A program made the position numbers and the translations under genes. The notes beneath the pieces are model-generated. The model was not told where the DNA came from. It saw only the letters and a list, made by a program, of their open reading frames with translations, and searched no databases. From the NCBI GenBank assembly GCA_000687675.1, contig JHWS01000009.1, forward strand, positions 1-64,000: a DNA stretch of 64,000 nt. The letters run 5' to 3'. Below are positions 51,911 through 60,976 of the stretch, piece after piece (within the stretch, counting starts at the first letter, position 1; each line of letters begins with the position of its first letter). This DNA comes from Lachnospiraceae bacterium NC2008 (GTDB lineage Bacteria; Bacillota; Clostridia; Lachnospirales; Lachnospiraceae).

Positions 51911-54682
51911 ATGGCAAATTTAGAACTTGATTGGAAAGAATATAAAGAAACTGCAGCACGTATGGTTTCAGAAGGCTGCGTACTTCTTGAGAATAACGGG
52001 GTACTTCCACTTAAGGAGAAACAGTGCGTATCAATATTTGGACGTATTCAGCTTAAGTATTATAAGTCTGGAACAGGTTCAGGAGGTATGGTTAACGTAT
52101 CTCATGTAGTTAATATTCCAGAGGGTCTTAGAAACGGCGGGAAAGTTATCCTTAATGAGGAACTGTATAAGATATATGAAAAGTGGGAAGAGGAGAATCC
52201 TTTTGATGAAGGCCATGGCTGGGGAACAGAGCCTTGGAGCCAGGTTGAGATGCCTCTTACAGAGAGTATAGTTAAAGATGCTAGAGATAATTCAGATGTT
52301 GCCCTTGTAATACTTGGAAGAACAGCAGGTGAAGATAGAGACATAAAGTGTGAAGAGGGAGCTTATCTTCTTTCGGAAGATGAGAGAAAGATGATATCTC
52401 TTGTTAGAAAGCACTTTGACAAGATGGTACTTGTGCTTAATATAGCAAGTCTTATGGATATCAGCTTTATAGATGAATATAAACCAGATGCTATCCTGCT
52501 TGTATGGACAGGTGGTATGGTAGGCGGTGAAGGTACAGCGAGAGTTCTTGATGGACGTGTATCACCTTCAGCAAGACTTACAAGTACTATTGCTTACAAG
52601 CTTGAAGACTATCCATCTTATGATTATTACGGAGATGAAACAAGAAACTTCTATGCAGAAGATATCTTTGTTGGATATAGATATTTTGAGACATTTGCCA
52701 AGGATAAGGTAAGATATCCATTTGGTTATGGTCTTTCTTATACTAAGTTTAAAACTGAAGTTTTAGGTGTTACTAACGAGAACAATAAGGTTGAGCTTAA
52801 AGTTAAAGTAACTAATATTGGTGATGCACCTGCAAAACATTCGGTTCTTGTATACGTAGCTGCTCCAACTGGAAAACTTGGTAAGGCTGCCAGAGTTCTT
52901 GGTGGATTTGATAAGACAGAGACTCTTGCTAATGGTGAGAACCAGATTCTTAAGATAGAGGTGGATTATAAAACATTTGCTTCTTATGATGATCTTGCAA
53001 AGACAGGCCACCAGTCAGCATTTGTTCTTGAAAAGGGTAAGTATGACTTTTATATTGGCGGAGATATAAGAGAGGCAGAACAGGTATATTCATTTGACTT
53101 AGATGAAGATCTCGTTCTTGAATCTTATGAGAAGGCACTTCTTCCACAGATGCCATTTGATAGATTTGTAGCTACAGAAGAAGATGGTAAGTACAAACTT
53201 GTTAAGGAACAGGTTCCAGCATCAGACATAGACGAAGAAGCTAGAAGAGAAGAGAACCTTATGGAAGAGATTCCTTATGAAGATAAGGGATACAAGCTTA
53301 AAGACCTTGCTGATGGAAAATGCAGCGTAGAAGACTTTGTCGGTCAGTTTACTGATGATGATTTATTTGCAATCGTTAGAGGCGAAGGTATGGGAAGCAG
53401 CCTTGTTACTCCTGGTACTGCTTCAGCATTTGGCGGTGTATCAGAGAGCTTAAGAGATAAGGGACTACCTTGTATCTGCTGTGATGACGGACCTTCAGGT
53501 ATGAGACTTGATAGTGGTGCCAAGGCATTTTCACTTCCATCAGGTACTTTAATTGCAAGTTCGTTTAATACCAAGCTTACAAGAAATCTTTATGAATATA
53601 CCTCTATGGAGATGTGTGTCAACAAAGTTGACTGTCTACTTGGACCTGGTATGAATATTAACAGACATCCGCTTAATGGACGTAACTTCGAATACTTCTC
53701 AGAAGACCCATTTGTAACAGGTGCTATGGGTACAGCTATGTTACAGGGACTTAGTAAGTATGGAAACTTTGGTACTGTTAAGCATTTCTGTGCTAATAAC
53801 CAGGAATATAAGAGACTTTACGTAGATGCTGTAGTATCAGAAAGAGCGCTTAGAGAAATCTATCTTAAGGGCTTTGAGATGGCTGTAAAGAGCGGCGCCT
53901 GCCACAGCGTCATGACAACATACGGTTCAGTTAATGGACTTTGGACAGCAAGTAACTTCGACCTTACATATACTATTCTTAGAAAGCAGTGGGGCTTCGA
54001 AGGCGTCGTTATGACTGATTGGTGGGCAGATATGAACAGACGTGGCAAAGAGCAGTGTAAAACTGATTTTGCTGCTATGGTTCGTGCTAATAATGACTTA
54101 TACATGGTTGTTCCTAAGGGTGAGAACTTTGAGTATAAGGAAAATACCAAGGAAGAACTTGAAAGCGGTTATATAGAGAAATCAGAACTTCAGCGTATTG
54201 CTATAGATGTAACTAAGTTTGCTTTAACAACTCAGGCATTTGCAAGATTAGTTGAGAAGGCTAATAAGGTTACAATTATCAATATGGACGAAGAAAAAGA
54301 ACAGATTGATATGAGCAACCTTGAGTACATCTCATTTGTTGATGATGTAACTGTTGATCTTACATATCAGGAATCTAAGGCTGGAACAGACTATATTATT
54401 CCTCTTCAGATTGAGCATACAGGCTTCTATGATATAACACTTACTGCAAGTTCTAACTTATCAGAAGTTGCTCAGCTTCCAGCTACTTTATACTACACAG
54501 GCGTTCCATTCCTTACATATACATATAACGGAACTAAGGGCGAAGATGTAGATATAACAAAGAGATTATATTGTCATAACAAGATGGCAGTACTAAGACT
54601 TAATGTAGCTAAGAATGGTCTTGATATTAAGAAGATTAGATTCCAGCATGTAGAGGGTGAAAGACCTAAGAGAGAGTTCTAA
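51911..54682 (+). CDS. GH3 beta-glucosidase with reversed domain order
   Basis: 923 residues. The usual C-terminal alpha/beta sandwich comes first (SEGCVLLENNGVLPL, then AGEDRDIKCEEGAYLL), followed by an Fn3-like domain (VKVTNIGDAPAKHSVLVYVA). The TIM-barrel domain comes last (LLGPGMNINRHPLNGRNFEY, TVKHFCANNQE) with the nucleophile Asp in GVVMTDWWADM, and a final beta-rich domain. This permuted layout is known from Butyrivibrio fibrisolvens and Ruminococcus albus beta-glucosidases. There is no signal peptide, so it should hydrolyse imported cello-oligosaccharides in the cytoplasm. AGGAG precedes the ATG. Confidence 0.95.
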   Translation: MANLELDWKEYKETAARMVSEGCVLLENNGVLPLKEKQCVSIFGRIQLKYYKSGTGSGGMVNVSHVVNIPEGLRNGGKVILNEELYKIYEKWEEENPFDEGHGWGTEPWSQVEMPLTESIVKDARDNSDVALVILGRTAGEDRDIKCEEGAYLLSEDERKMISLVRKHFDKMVLVLNIASLMDISFIDEYKPDAILLVWTGGMVGGEGTARVLDGRVSPSARLTSTIAYKLEDYPSYDYYGDETRNFYAEDIFVGYRYFETFAKDKVRYPFGYGLSYTKFKTEVLGVTNENNKVELKVKVTNIGDAPAKHSVLVYVAAPTGKLGKAARVLGGFDKTETLANGENQILKIEVDYKTFASYDDLAKTGHQSAFVLEKGKYDFYIGGDIREAEQVYSFDLDEDLVLESYEKALLPQMPFDRFVATEEDGKYKLVKEQVPASDIDEEARREENLMEEIPYEDKGYKLKDLADGKCSVEDFVGQFTDDDLFAIVRGEGMGSSLVTPGTASAFGGVSESLRDKGLPCICCDDGPSGMRLDSGAKAFSLPSGTLIASSFNTKLTRNLYEYTSMEMCVNKVDCLLGPGMNINRHPLNGRNFEYFSEDPFVTGAMGTAMLQGLSKYGNFGTVKHFCANNQEYKRLYVDAVVSERALREIYLKGFEMAVKSGACHSVMTTYGSVNGLWTASNFDLTYTILRKQWGFEGVVMTDWWADMNRRGKEQCKTDFAAMVRANNDLYMVVPKGENFEYKENTKEELESGYIEKSELQRIAIDVTKFALTTQAFARLVEKANKVTIINMDEEKEQIDMSNLEYISFVDDVTVDLTYQESKAGTDYIIPLQIEHTGFYDITLTASSNLSEVAQLPATLYYTGVPFLTYTYNGTKGEDVDITKRLYCHNKMAVLRLNVAKNGLDIKKIRFQHVEGERPKREF

Positions 54683-54807
54683 TTTTTGCATACCTGGACA
54701 AATGTCTAAGAAATTTGGAATTTAAGGGAAAAATACCTTATACAAAATATACAAATATATACAAAAAAAGTGTGTAAAACATCGAATCTTTGTATAAAGT
54801 GTTGTAA

Positions 54808-54845
54808 ATCGGTAAGAAAGTTATATAATTTTCTTACCGATTTTA
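54808..54845 (+). terminator. Terminator after GH3 gene
   Basis: ATCGGTAAGAAA/TTTCTTACCGAT perfect stem followed by TTTT. Confidence 0.9.
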
Positions 54846-54858
54846 ATTTACTATCGTT

Positions 54859-54964
54859 AAGGACTACCTGCAGTATAGGGAGCAAGCTGTAGGCCTAGGC
54901 AAAACTTGTTAGTCCTTTGGCGAGAAGGTGGGGGAATTGTAGGTAATCACAGGGGGTTACCTAC
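54859..54964 (+). other. Structured 5' leader of the secreted hydrolase gene
   Basis: AAGGACTA (54859-54866) pairs with TAGTCCTT (54910-54917), enclosing CCTGCAG/CTGTAGG (54867-54893). A second hairpin GTAGGTAA/TTACCTAC (54939-54964) is followed by an A-run rather than T. It lies ~50 nt upstream of the 55014 start. It does not match any riboswitch consensus I can recall; it could be an unassigned leader RNA or an mRNA-stabilising structure. Confidence 0.5.
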
Positions 54965-55013
54965 AAAAAAATATATAAGGGGAAATTTTTAAATATAAGT
55001 AAGGAGGTACATT

Positions 55014-56495
55014 ATGACGCAGAAATTAAGAAGAATTACAAGTATCCTTGCTCTTATGACCATAGTACTTACTTTCTTAAGTGGTTCTATGGATGTAGAA
55101 GCTAAGAAAAAGAAGGCTACTAAGACTGTTGCATATGACGCAACATACGCTAGCGCAGCTGCTTGCCAGCTTATTGATGGTAACACAGTTGCATTTACAG
55201 CAGTATTCCCAGCTGCACCACCTAGCGACGACGGTATCCTTTATCTTTACCAGTTAGCAACATATGAGTATGCTATACCAGCAACAGCTCCTATAGCACA
55301 GGTGGCTAACAGCCAGCAGCCATATTTTACATTTGCACTTAACCATAAGACAGCAAATTCAAGACTTTATTCTAAGTTTGTGGTAGCCACTAAGGTTAAC
55401 GGTGTTATGACTATGTTATCGCAGCCACAGTACATCACTAATCCTGAGATACTTGCTACTCATACACATGCAAGAAAGGCACATAGCAAGAAGGGCCTTC
55501 AGGGCGTTGATTTCATGAACGTTCTTATGAACCAGCAGACACAGATCCTTGCCAGCCGACTTCCAAGAGTAGCACAGATTGTTAATAACGGTGCAGACCA
55601 GCTTATGACAAACCCTTACTCAAGAGTAAGTGCTATACCAGCTGATCCTCATCCTAATGCAGCATCTTTCTATATGCTCAATGCAGCTGATGCTCAGGGA
55701 GTAAGCCTTCTTATTAACAAGATGGAATACTATGGATCTACAGCAGGTGTAACAGATGATTGGATTATCGGTAACGAGGTCAATGTTCGCCAGTGGAACT
55801 ATATGATATTCATTAGCTGGGACGAGTACATCAGACAGTACGAGCAGGTATTTAGAATCTGTTACACAGCTATTAAATCTAACAATGCTAATGCAGAAGT
55901 ATTCATCTGTCTTGATCAGAACTGGGATCGTAACAGACCAGCTTCTCATAAAGAGTACTATGAATACATAGATGGCAAGGATTTCCTTGATAAATTCGCA
56001 GCAGACATAGCAGCAACAGGTAACATTAGCTGGGGACTTGCACAGCACCCATACACAGTACCTCTTACATATGCTAAATTCTGGGATATGTCAGGATGTC
56101 CTGATGGAGGTTACATGGCAGGTATGATCAACAACAACAAGATGGTATCCTTCCAGAATCTTTCAACAATTACAAACTATATGTCTACTAACCCTGCTAT
56201 GCTTAGCCCAGCCGGCACTGTTAGACCTATCCTTCTTTCAGAAGTAGGTATATCTAATGCCCAGGGTGATCAGGTTCAGGCTGCAGCTCTTTGTGCATCA
56301 TATGTGGCAGCAGTTAATAACCCATACGTTGAGCAGATTATCTACCTCAACGCTAACCATGGCAACTTTGATACAACACTCCTTCCAGCAGCACAGGATA
56401 TGTTTAATAACATGGATGGTGCCAATGCTCAGGCATACTGGAATCAGGCCCTCCAGATTATGGGCGTATCAAGCTTCTCACAGGTAGTACACTAA
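55014..56495 (+). CDS. Secreted DUF5722-type glycoside-hydrolase-like protein
   Basis: 493 residues with signal peptide (cleavage near VEAK). A short beta domain (~40-140) is followed by a TIM-barrel-like domain with two likely catalytic Glu: WIIGNEVNVRQWN (acid/base position of clan A hydrolases) and ILLSEVGIS (nucleophile position). I place it in DUF5722 from memory of the family. It probably acts on a plant or microbial polysaccharide outside the cell. GGAGG precedes the ATG, and the long leader upstream is structured. Confidence 0.78.
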   Translation: MTQKLRRITSILALMTIVLTFLSGSMDVEAKKKKATKTVAYDATYASAAACQLIDGNTVAFTAVFPAAPPSDDGILYLYQLATYEYAIPATAPIAQVANSQQPYFTFALNHKTANSRLYSKFVVATKVNGVMTMLSQPQYITNPEILATHTHARKAHSKKGLQGVDFMNVLMNQQTQILASRLPRVAQIVNNGADQLMTNPYSRVSAIPADPHPNAASFYMLNAADAQGVSLLINKMEYYGSTAGVTDDWIIGNEVNVRQWNYMIFISWDEYIRQYEQVFRICYTAIKSNNANAEVFICLDQNWDRNRPASHKEYYEYIDGKDFLDKFAADIAATGNISWGLAQHPYTVPLTYAKFWDMSGCPDGGYMAGMINNNKMVSFQNLSTITNYMSTNPAMLSPAGTVRPILLSEVGISNAQGDQVQAAALCASYVAAVNNPYVEQIIYLNANHGNFDTTLLPAAQDMFNNMDGANAQAYWNQALQIMGVSSFSQVVH

Positions 56496-56520
56496 TTCAC
56501 AACCTATAACTTAATCACAC

Positions 56521-56556
56521 AAGGTCCAGCCTAACTACAGGCTGGACCTTTTTTTG
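56521..56556 (+). terminator. Terminator after the secreted hydrolase
   Basis: AGGTCCAGCCT/AGGCTGGACCT plus T7. Confidence 0.95.
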
Positions 56557-56564
56557 CAACAAAA

Positions 56565-56592
56565 AAGGTGGAGCCGTTTGAGGCTCCACCTT
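56565..56592 (-). terminator. Terminator of the convergent GlsB-like gene
   Basis: AAGGTGGAGCC/GGCTCCACCTT, with a T-run when read on the minus strand. Confidence 0.88.
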
Positions 56593-56610
56593 ATTAAGCG
56601 TAATTGAAGT

Positions 56611-56853
56611 TTATTTCTTGCCTGTAATTGCTGCTACGATAGCGATTACGATACAAGAACCAACAAGTCCTGAGATAAGATCGCCGATAATGTTAGCTGA
56701 TTTAAATCCAAAGAATCCAAATACTAAACTACCTACAAAACCACCTACAATACCTAGAATAACATTTCTAATAATTCCGCCTGGTGCGTTCATTATCTGG
56801 CCTGCAAGCCAACCAATAACACCACCGATGACAAGTCCTAAAATTAAACCCAT
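56611..56853 (-). CDS. GlsB/YeaQ/YmgE-family small membrane protein
   Basis: 80 residues, Gly-rich with three hydrophobic stretches (LILGLVIGGVIGWLAGQIM, ILGIVGGFVGSLVFGFFG, SCIVIAIVAAI). The family is linked to general stress in Firmicutes and Proteobacteria; mechanism unknown. The start is the ATG at 56853, with AAAGGAG 8 nt upstream; an upstream ATG 20 codons earlier lacks a site. It has its own terminator. Confidence 0.92.
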   Translation of the reverse strand: MGLILGLVIGGVIGWLAGQIMNAPGGIIRNVILGIVGGFVGSLVFGFFGFKSANIIGDLISGLVGSCIVIAIVAAITGKK

Positions 56854-56947
56854 AGCAAAAGCTCCTTTCAAAAAAACTAAATAAATTATACAATAGATTG
56901 CGGAAATATACAAAATAGTAACAGAAGGATATTAAAGGAGAATATAC

Positions 56948-57607
56948 ATGAAAAGACTTAGTTTTTTAGCAGCAATGGGAATATGTATGTTGGCTTTGAC
57001 TGCGTGTAGTGGACAGACAAAAAGTGAAAATGAAACTGTTACAGTGAAGAATAATTCAGAAGAACAGTCATTAACAACTGAGGAAAATGTAACTGTGGAA
57101 AGCGTCCAGGAGGATGAGAATGAAAAAGAAGTATCAACAGAGATGTTTAACGTATCAGATGTTGAAACAATAGAACTAACTTCCAAGGATTTACATGATG
57201 GAGTGTGGGATACTGTAATTACAAATACAAATGCTGGTTCCAATGTTTCACCTCAGCTTTCATGGGAAGAAGTAGAAGGGGCAGATTCGTATGTAATATA
57301 TATGGTTGATAATTCTGCCAATAGTTGGCTACATTGGATTTCAAAAGATGTAAAGGAAACAGAGCTTGAGCAGGGATGGGCTGATACAAAGGAATATAAA
57401 GGACCTTATCCACCGGATGGAACACATGAATATGAGATATATGTTATTGCTTTAAAGAATCCGGTTTCAGAGCTTTATGGTACTTTTGATAAAGGAAATA
57501 TGACATTTGAAAAGAATAAATATAACTGTGATATAACAGATGACGGAGAGTCTGGTAATATTCTTGCAGTTGGAACACTGACAGGCACATATACCGCGGG
57601 AGAATAA
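56948..57607 (+). CDS. PEBP (YbhB/YbcL)-family lipoprotein
   Basis: 219 residues. Lipobox LTAC, a ~55-residue acidic linker, then a phosphatidylethanolamine-binding-protein fold: NVSPQLSWEEVEGADSYVIY, the ligand-pocket HW of SWLHWI, and YKGPYPPDGTHEYEIYVIAL. Bacterial members are small-ligand-binding proteins without a settled role. AAAGGAG precedes the ATG. The HD-domain gene begins 1 bp after its stop. Confidence 0.9.
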   Translation: MKRLSFLAAMGICMLALTACSGQTKSENETVTVKNNSEEQSLTTEENVTVESVQEDENEKEVSTEMFNVSDVETIELTSKDLHDGVWDTVITNTNAGSNVSPQLSWEEVEGADSYVIYMVDNSANSWLHWISKDVKETELEQGWADTKEYKGPYPPDGTHEYEIYVIALKNPVSELYGTFDKGNMTFEKNKYNCDITDDGESGNILAVGTLTGTYTAGE

Positions 57608-57608
57608 A

Positions 57609-58436
57609 GTGATAGACAGAACAAAATTAACCAAGAGGTTTAAAGATTATATTAATCACTATGATTTGAAGGACCCTAAAATAGGCCTAAAGGCAAGTCA
57701 TTCATACAGAGTGGCAGAGATAGCTGAGAAGGTGGCAAAGTCTATAGGACTTACAGGTGAGGACCTTGATATAGCCTGGGCTATAGGTATGCTTCATGAT
57801 ATAGGCCGTTTTGAACAGTGCAGGATATATGATACATTTATTGATAGTGAGTCCGTAGATCATGCAAGGTTTGGATGTCATATTCTTTTTGGAGACAGCT
57901 TAAAAGAGGCCATAAGAGGAGGCAATGAAGATATAGAGATTGCAGACTATGGCAAGGCAGGTATAAGGGAATTTATAGAGGATGACAAGTATGATGACCT
58001 TATTCACAATGCCATATATTATCATAGCGATTACAGGTTTCCTGAGGATATGGACCAGAGAAAGAAGACATTCTTGCAGATACTCAGGGATGCGGACAAG
58101 GTAGATATACTTAGGGTTAATGTTGAGACCCCACTTGAAGAAGTGTACAACGTATCTACAAAGAAGCTTAAGAGTGATCAGGTAACGCCTAAGATACTGG
58201 AAAATCTGTTTGAAAAGACTGCAACAAATAGAAAATATAAAGAAACCAGCGTAGATAACATAGTTGGTCATATTTCATTTATATTTGAGATTGTATATCC
58301 GGAGAGTATGAGGATATTAAAAGAGCAGGGGTATCTTTATAAACTTATGGCATTTGAGAGTGATAATCCGGTTACAAATAGTCAGTTTGATCAAATTCGA
58401 AAATTTGTAAATGACTACCTTGAAGAAGAAAAATAG
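57609..58436 (+). CDS. HD-domain phosphohydrolase
   Basis: 275 residues. Metal-binding HD motif GMLHDIGRFEQ preceded by SHSYRVAEIAEKVA, with further His (NAIYYHSDYR) and Asp (LRDADKVDIL) ligands in the right order for an HD hydrolase. The start is GTG at 57609, immediately after the PEBP stop with GGGAGA inside that gene, so the two are coupled. Substrate unknown (nucleotides or phospholipid head groups are usual). Confidence 0.88.
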   Translation: MIDRTKLTKRFKDYINHYDLKDPKIGLKASHSYRVAEIAEKVAKSIGLTGEDLDIAWAIGMLHDIGRFEQCRIYDTFIDSESVDHARFGCHILFGDSLKEAIRGGNEDIEIADYGKAGIREFIEDDKYDDLIHNAIYYHSDYRFPEDMDQRKKTFLQILRDADKVDILRVNVETPLEEVYNVSTKKLKSDQVTPKILENLFEKTATNRKYKETSVDNIVGHISFIFEIVYPESMRILKEQGYLYKLMAFESDNPVTNSQFDQIRKFVNDYLEEEK

Positions 58437-58528
58437 ATTGACTATATATTGTATTATATCAAGGTTATAAATAAAAAATCCACAAAACCTTGTGGTTGGT
58501 TGACATAACAACAGTGACAAGAATGTCA

Positions 58529-58552
58529 TATATATTTCAAATGAAATATATA
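58529..58552. other. AT-rich perfect palindrome
   Basis: TATATATTTCA and TGAAATATATA, 11 bp each, 2-nt centre. It lies in the 282-bp gap 58437-58718, which also holds CCACAAAACCTTGTGG (possible terminator) and a TATAAT at 58672-58677 for the next gene. Possible operator. Confidence 0.45.
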
Positions 58553-58718
58553 GTAAAAAATATAGGTCTCAGAACCCTTGTAAAATAAGGCAAAACGCAA
58601 GGTGATGTGGTTGTCAGAAAAATAAAACACAAAATATAGAAAAAAGTGATACACTTTGCCCTCAAAATGTGTATAATAGAAAAGGTGGTTCTAAAGTTAA
58701 ATTTTGAGGAGAGAATCT

Positions 58719-59315
58719 GTGAGAAACAGAGGCTACAAGTACGTTATAAAGAAAAATAGCATGGGCTATATGCTACTTTGTATCAATGCTACTTGGATCA
58801 ACCAGATGTTAAGGGACAGGGGAATAAGACCAAAGGACTTCAGAAAGCTCACTTGGAAGGATATAGCAGGTGCGCAGACTTCTGAGAGTCGTAAACGATT
58901 GTTTGAGGAACTTAAACCTGCAAGTTTTTGGCAGATGTGTGATACACTTGCATTATCTTACGCAGAGTATGATGTAGATCCTGGGGAGAAATTATATCAG
59001 CAGGATTGGTTCGTTAGGAATCCGGTTTACACCTTGGAAGATATATATGAAATTCTTCTTGAGAAGAATGTATGGCAGGAAGATGCACTTCGTATTATGG
59101 AGTTTGCTCGTAGGGGTAAGTGTTGCATGCTCCGTCTTTCACAGGATGAATTCCTACAGTTATATGACGTTCCTGAAGGTATCCAGGAAGTAATTAAGAA
59201 AAGCAAGTATATTCCTCATAGGGAAAAAGTTATACAGGTACTTTTAGATATTATTGAACGTGCTGTATATGCTTCCAAAAGAAAAGAGGAGTTAGAGAAT
59301 AGGGAGTCAATATAA
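58719..59315 (+). CDS. Protein of unknown function
   Basis: 198 residues, soluble, basic. Motifs visible: INATWINQMLRDRGIRPKDF, FEELKPASFWQMCDTLALSY, LEDIYEILLEKNVWQEDALR. The helical, Trp-containing N-terminal half could suit nucleic-acid binding, but no family is recognised. The start is taken as GTG at 58719 with TGAGGAGAG 6 nt upstream; a TTG at 58704 lies inside that site. TATAAT is ~40 nt upstream and a terminator follows immediately, so it is monocistronic. Confidence 0.75.
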   Translation: MRNRGYKYVIKKNSMGYMLLCINATWINQMLRDRGIRPKDFRKLTWKDIAGAQTSESRKRLFEELKPASFWQMCDTLALSYAEYDVDPGEKLYQQDWFVRNPVYTLEDIYEILLEKNVWQEDALRIMEFARRGKCCMLRLSQDEFLQLYDVPEGIQEVIKKSKYIPHREKVIQVLLDIIERAVYASKRKEELENRESI

Positions 59316-59346
59316 ACGCAATCGGTAGTATCTGGTTGCGTTTTTT
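59315..59346 (+). terminator. Terminator after unknown gene
   Basis: AACGCAATC/GGTTGCGTT stem plus T6, overlapping the stop codon. Confidence 0.85.
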
Positions 59347-59432
59347 CACATAAATGCCTAACGATTGTTATGCAATAATAAGGACAGCCTAAGCGTTATT
59401 ACTAGAGAAATAAAGGTAAAAGGATTATTTGG

Positions 59433-60137
59433 ATGATTAAGAAAAATATAGGAACATTATTATTAATTACAACACTTGTTATGTCTCTTACTGCATGTGG
59501 AGGTAAGGGAAGTAAATCTTCTGTAAGTGGAAATACAAGAAGTGTGTCTGATGAAATCGCAGAGACAAAAACAGAAGAGATTATTCCACAGGAAGCTAAG
59601 GATTATACATCGGTATCCTTTAACATACCAGAAGGCTTGCAGCCTGACAGAGATAACAGCGATTATAAGCAGTACTATCTTAGCGATAGTGTTGATGATC
59701 TTTCATATATTGCTTATTCAAGAACTGATAAGCCGGTTATATATACACCTGTTACACAGGCGGATTTTGAAGAGTCATTTTTAAAGAAATATAATGTTGA
59801 AGCAACTTTTTCAGAATTTTCAGAAGTTGAAAAAGAAGGATATACAAGAACAAAGATTGTTATGGAATATACCTTTGGACGTACAACATTTGACGCCACA
59901 GAGTATATATTCGTAACAGACAAGTACATCTTCACTGTATGCTACTGCCTGGATAAGACTTCAGGTATGGGCGAAGCATTTGCAAATAGTGCAGGCAGTA
60001 TGACCCTAATAAGCGTAGTTGAATCAGTTAGTGACAATGCTGTTCCTGGCGTTGAAGTATCTGCAAACAGCGCTATTATGACTGAGGAAGAAGTAATGGG
60101 TAAGATTAAGGCTGGGGCAGAAGCTGACCAGGAGTAA
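59433..60137 (+). CDS. Lipoprotein of unknown function (export operon)
   Basis: 234 residues with lipobox LTAC and a Ser/Lys linker; the remaining ~190 residues form a globular domain with alternating charged and aromatic strands (SFNIPEGLQPDRDNSDYKQY, DKYIFTVCYCLD). No known domain recognised. AAAGGA precedes the ATG. It ends 28 bp before the ABC ATPase gene, so it is probably an accessory of that transporter. Confidence 0.78.
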   Translation: MIKKNIGTLLLITTLVMSLTACGGKGSKSSVSGNTRSVSDEIAETKTEEIIPQEAKDYTSVSFNIPEGLQPDRDNSDYKQYYLSDSVDDLSYIAYSRTDKPVIYTPVTQADFEESFLKKYNVEATFSEFSEVEKEGYTRTKIVMEYTFGRTTFDATEYIFVTDKYIFTVCYCLDKTSGMGEAFANSAGSMTLISVVESVSDNAVPGVEVSANSAIMTEEEVMGKIKAGAEADQE

Positions 60138-60165
60138 TTTTTGCTGCTTATAAGGCGTAGTTTAT

Positions 60166-60936
60166 ATGGAATATTCAAACGAAGTAGTTATAGAAGCTAA
60201 GAATCTAAAAAAGACATATGTAGTAGGCGAAACCAAGGTTCATGCTCTTAACGGGGTGGATTTTACCATTAACAGAGGGGAGTTCTGTATGGTTGTAGGA
60301 ACTTCAGGTTCAGGTAAATCGACTCTGCTTAATATGATAGCCGGACTTGAAAGGCCAACCAAGGGACAGATTATAGTTGCTGGTGAGCACATTGAGAATA
60401 AGTCTGAGGGACAGCTTGTTATCTTTAGACAAAAGCATGTGGGATTCATTTTCCAGGCTTACAACCTTATGCCTAATATGACAGCTCTTGAGAATGTTGA
60501 ACTTCCGCTGACATTCCAGGGAGTGGACAAGTTTATCAGAGAAAAGAAAGCTATTAAGATGCTTAAGATGGTAGGACTTGGTAAATATGCCATGCATAGA
60601 CCTACCCAGATGTCAGGTGGACAGCAGCAGAGAGTTGGTATAGCCAGAGCTTTGGTAGTGAAACCGGAGATTATCTTTGCGGATGAGCCTACAGGTAACC
60701 TTGATACAAAGACATCTATGGAAGTGCTTAAGCTTATGCACAACATAGCAAGAACAAAGAACCAGACTATAGTTATGGTTACACATGATAACTATCTTGC
60801 CAGCTTTGGGGATAAGATAATTCATATTATCGATGGCAAGATTATTAACATAGAAGACAACAGGGAGAATGCAGAGAGGAACTTTGCTTCTCTGGAGGAA
60901 AATATCAATAATACAGAGGCTATGGCCATAGTATAG
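60166..60936 (+). CDS. ABC transporter ATPase (MacB/LolD type)
   Basis: 256 residues. Walker A GTSGSGKST, Q-loop IFQAYNLMPN, signature MSGGQQQRVGIARAL, Walker B IIFADEPTGNLD, H-loop VTHDN. It pairs with the MacB-like permease at 62790, with a CARDB-like extracellular protein encoded between. The C-terminal ~25 residues are a non-conserved tail. Confidence 0.95.
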   Translation: MEYSNEVVIEAKNLKKTYVVGETKVHALNGVDFTINRGEFCMVVGTSGSGKSTLLNMIAGLERPTKGQIIVAGEHIENKSEGQLVIFRQKHVGFIFQAYNLMPNMTALENVELPLTFQGVDKFIREKKAIKMLKMVGLGKYAMHRPTQMSGGQQQRVGIARALVVKPEIIFADEPTGNLDTKTSMEVLKLMHNIARTKNQTIVMVTHDNYLASFGDKIIHIIDGKIINIEDNRENAERNFASLEENINNTEAMAIV

Positions 60937-60976
60937 GATACACGACAGCATTTGTTTTTAGACGGGAGAGAAAGAT

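Noticed and set aside
54859-54964. Cyclic di-GMP riboswitch
   Set aside because: Tempting given GGDEF genes nearby, but the conserved core sequences of class I and II are not present.
58719-59315. Assignment as a phage or DNA-binding regulator
   Set aside because: Only composition suggests it; no HTH or other motif could be defended.
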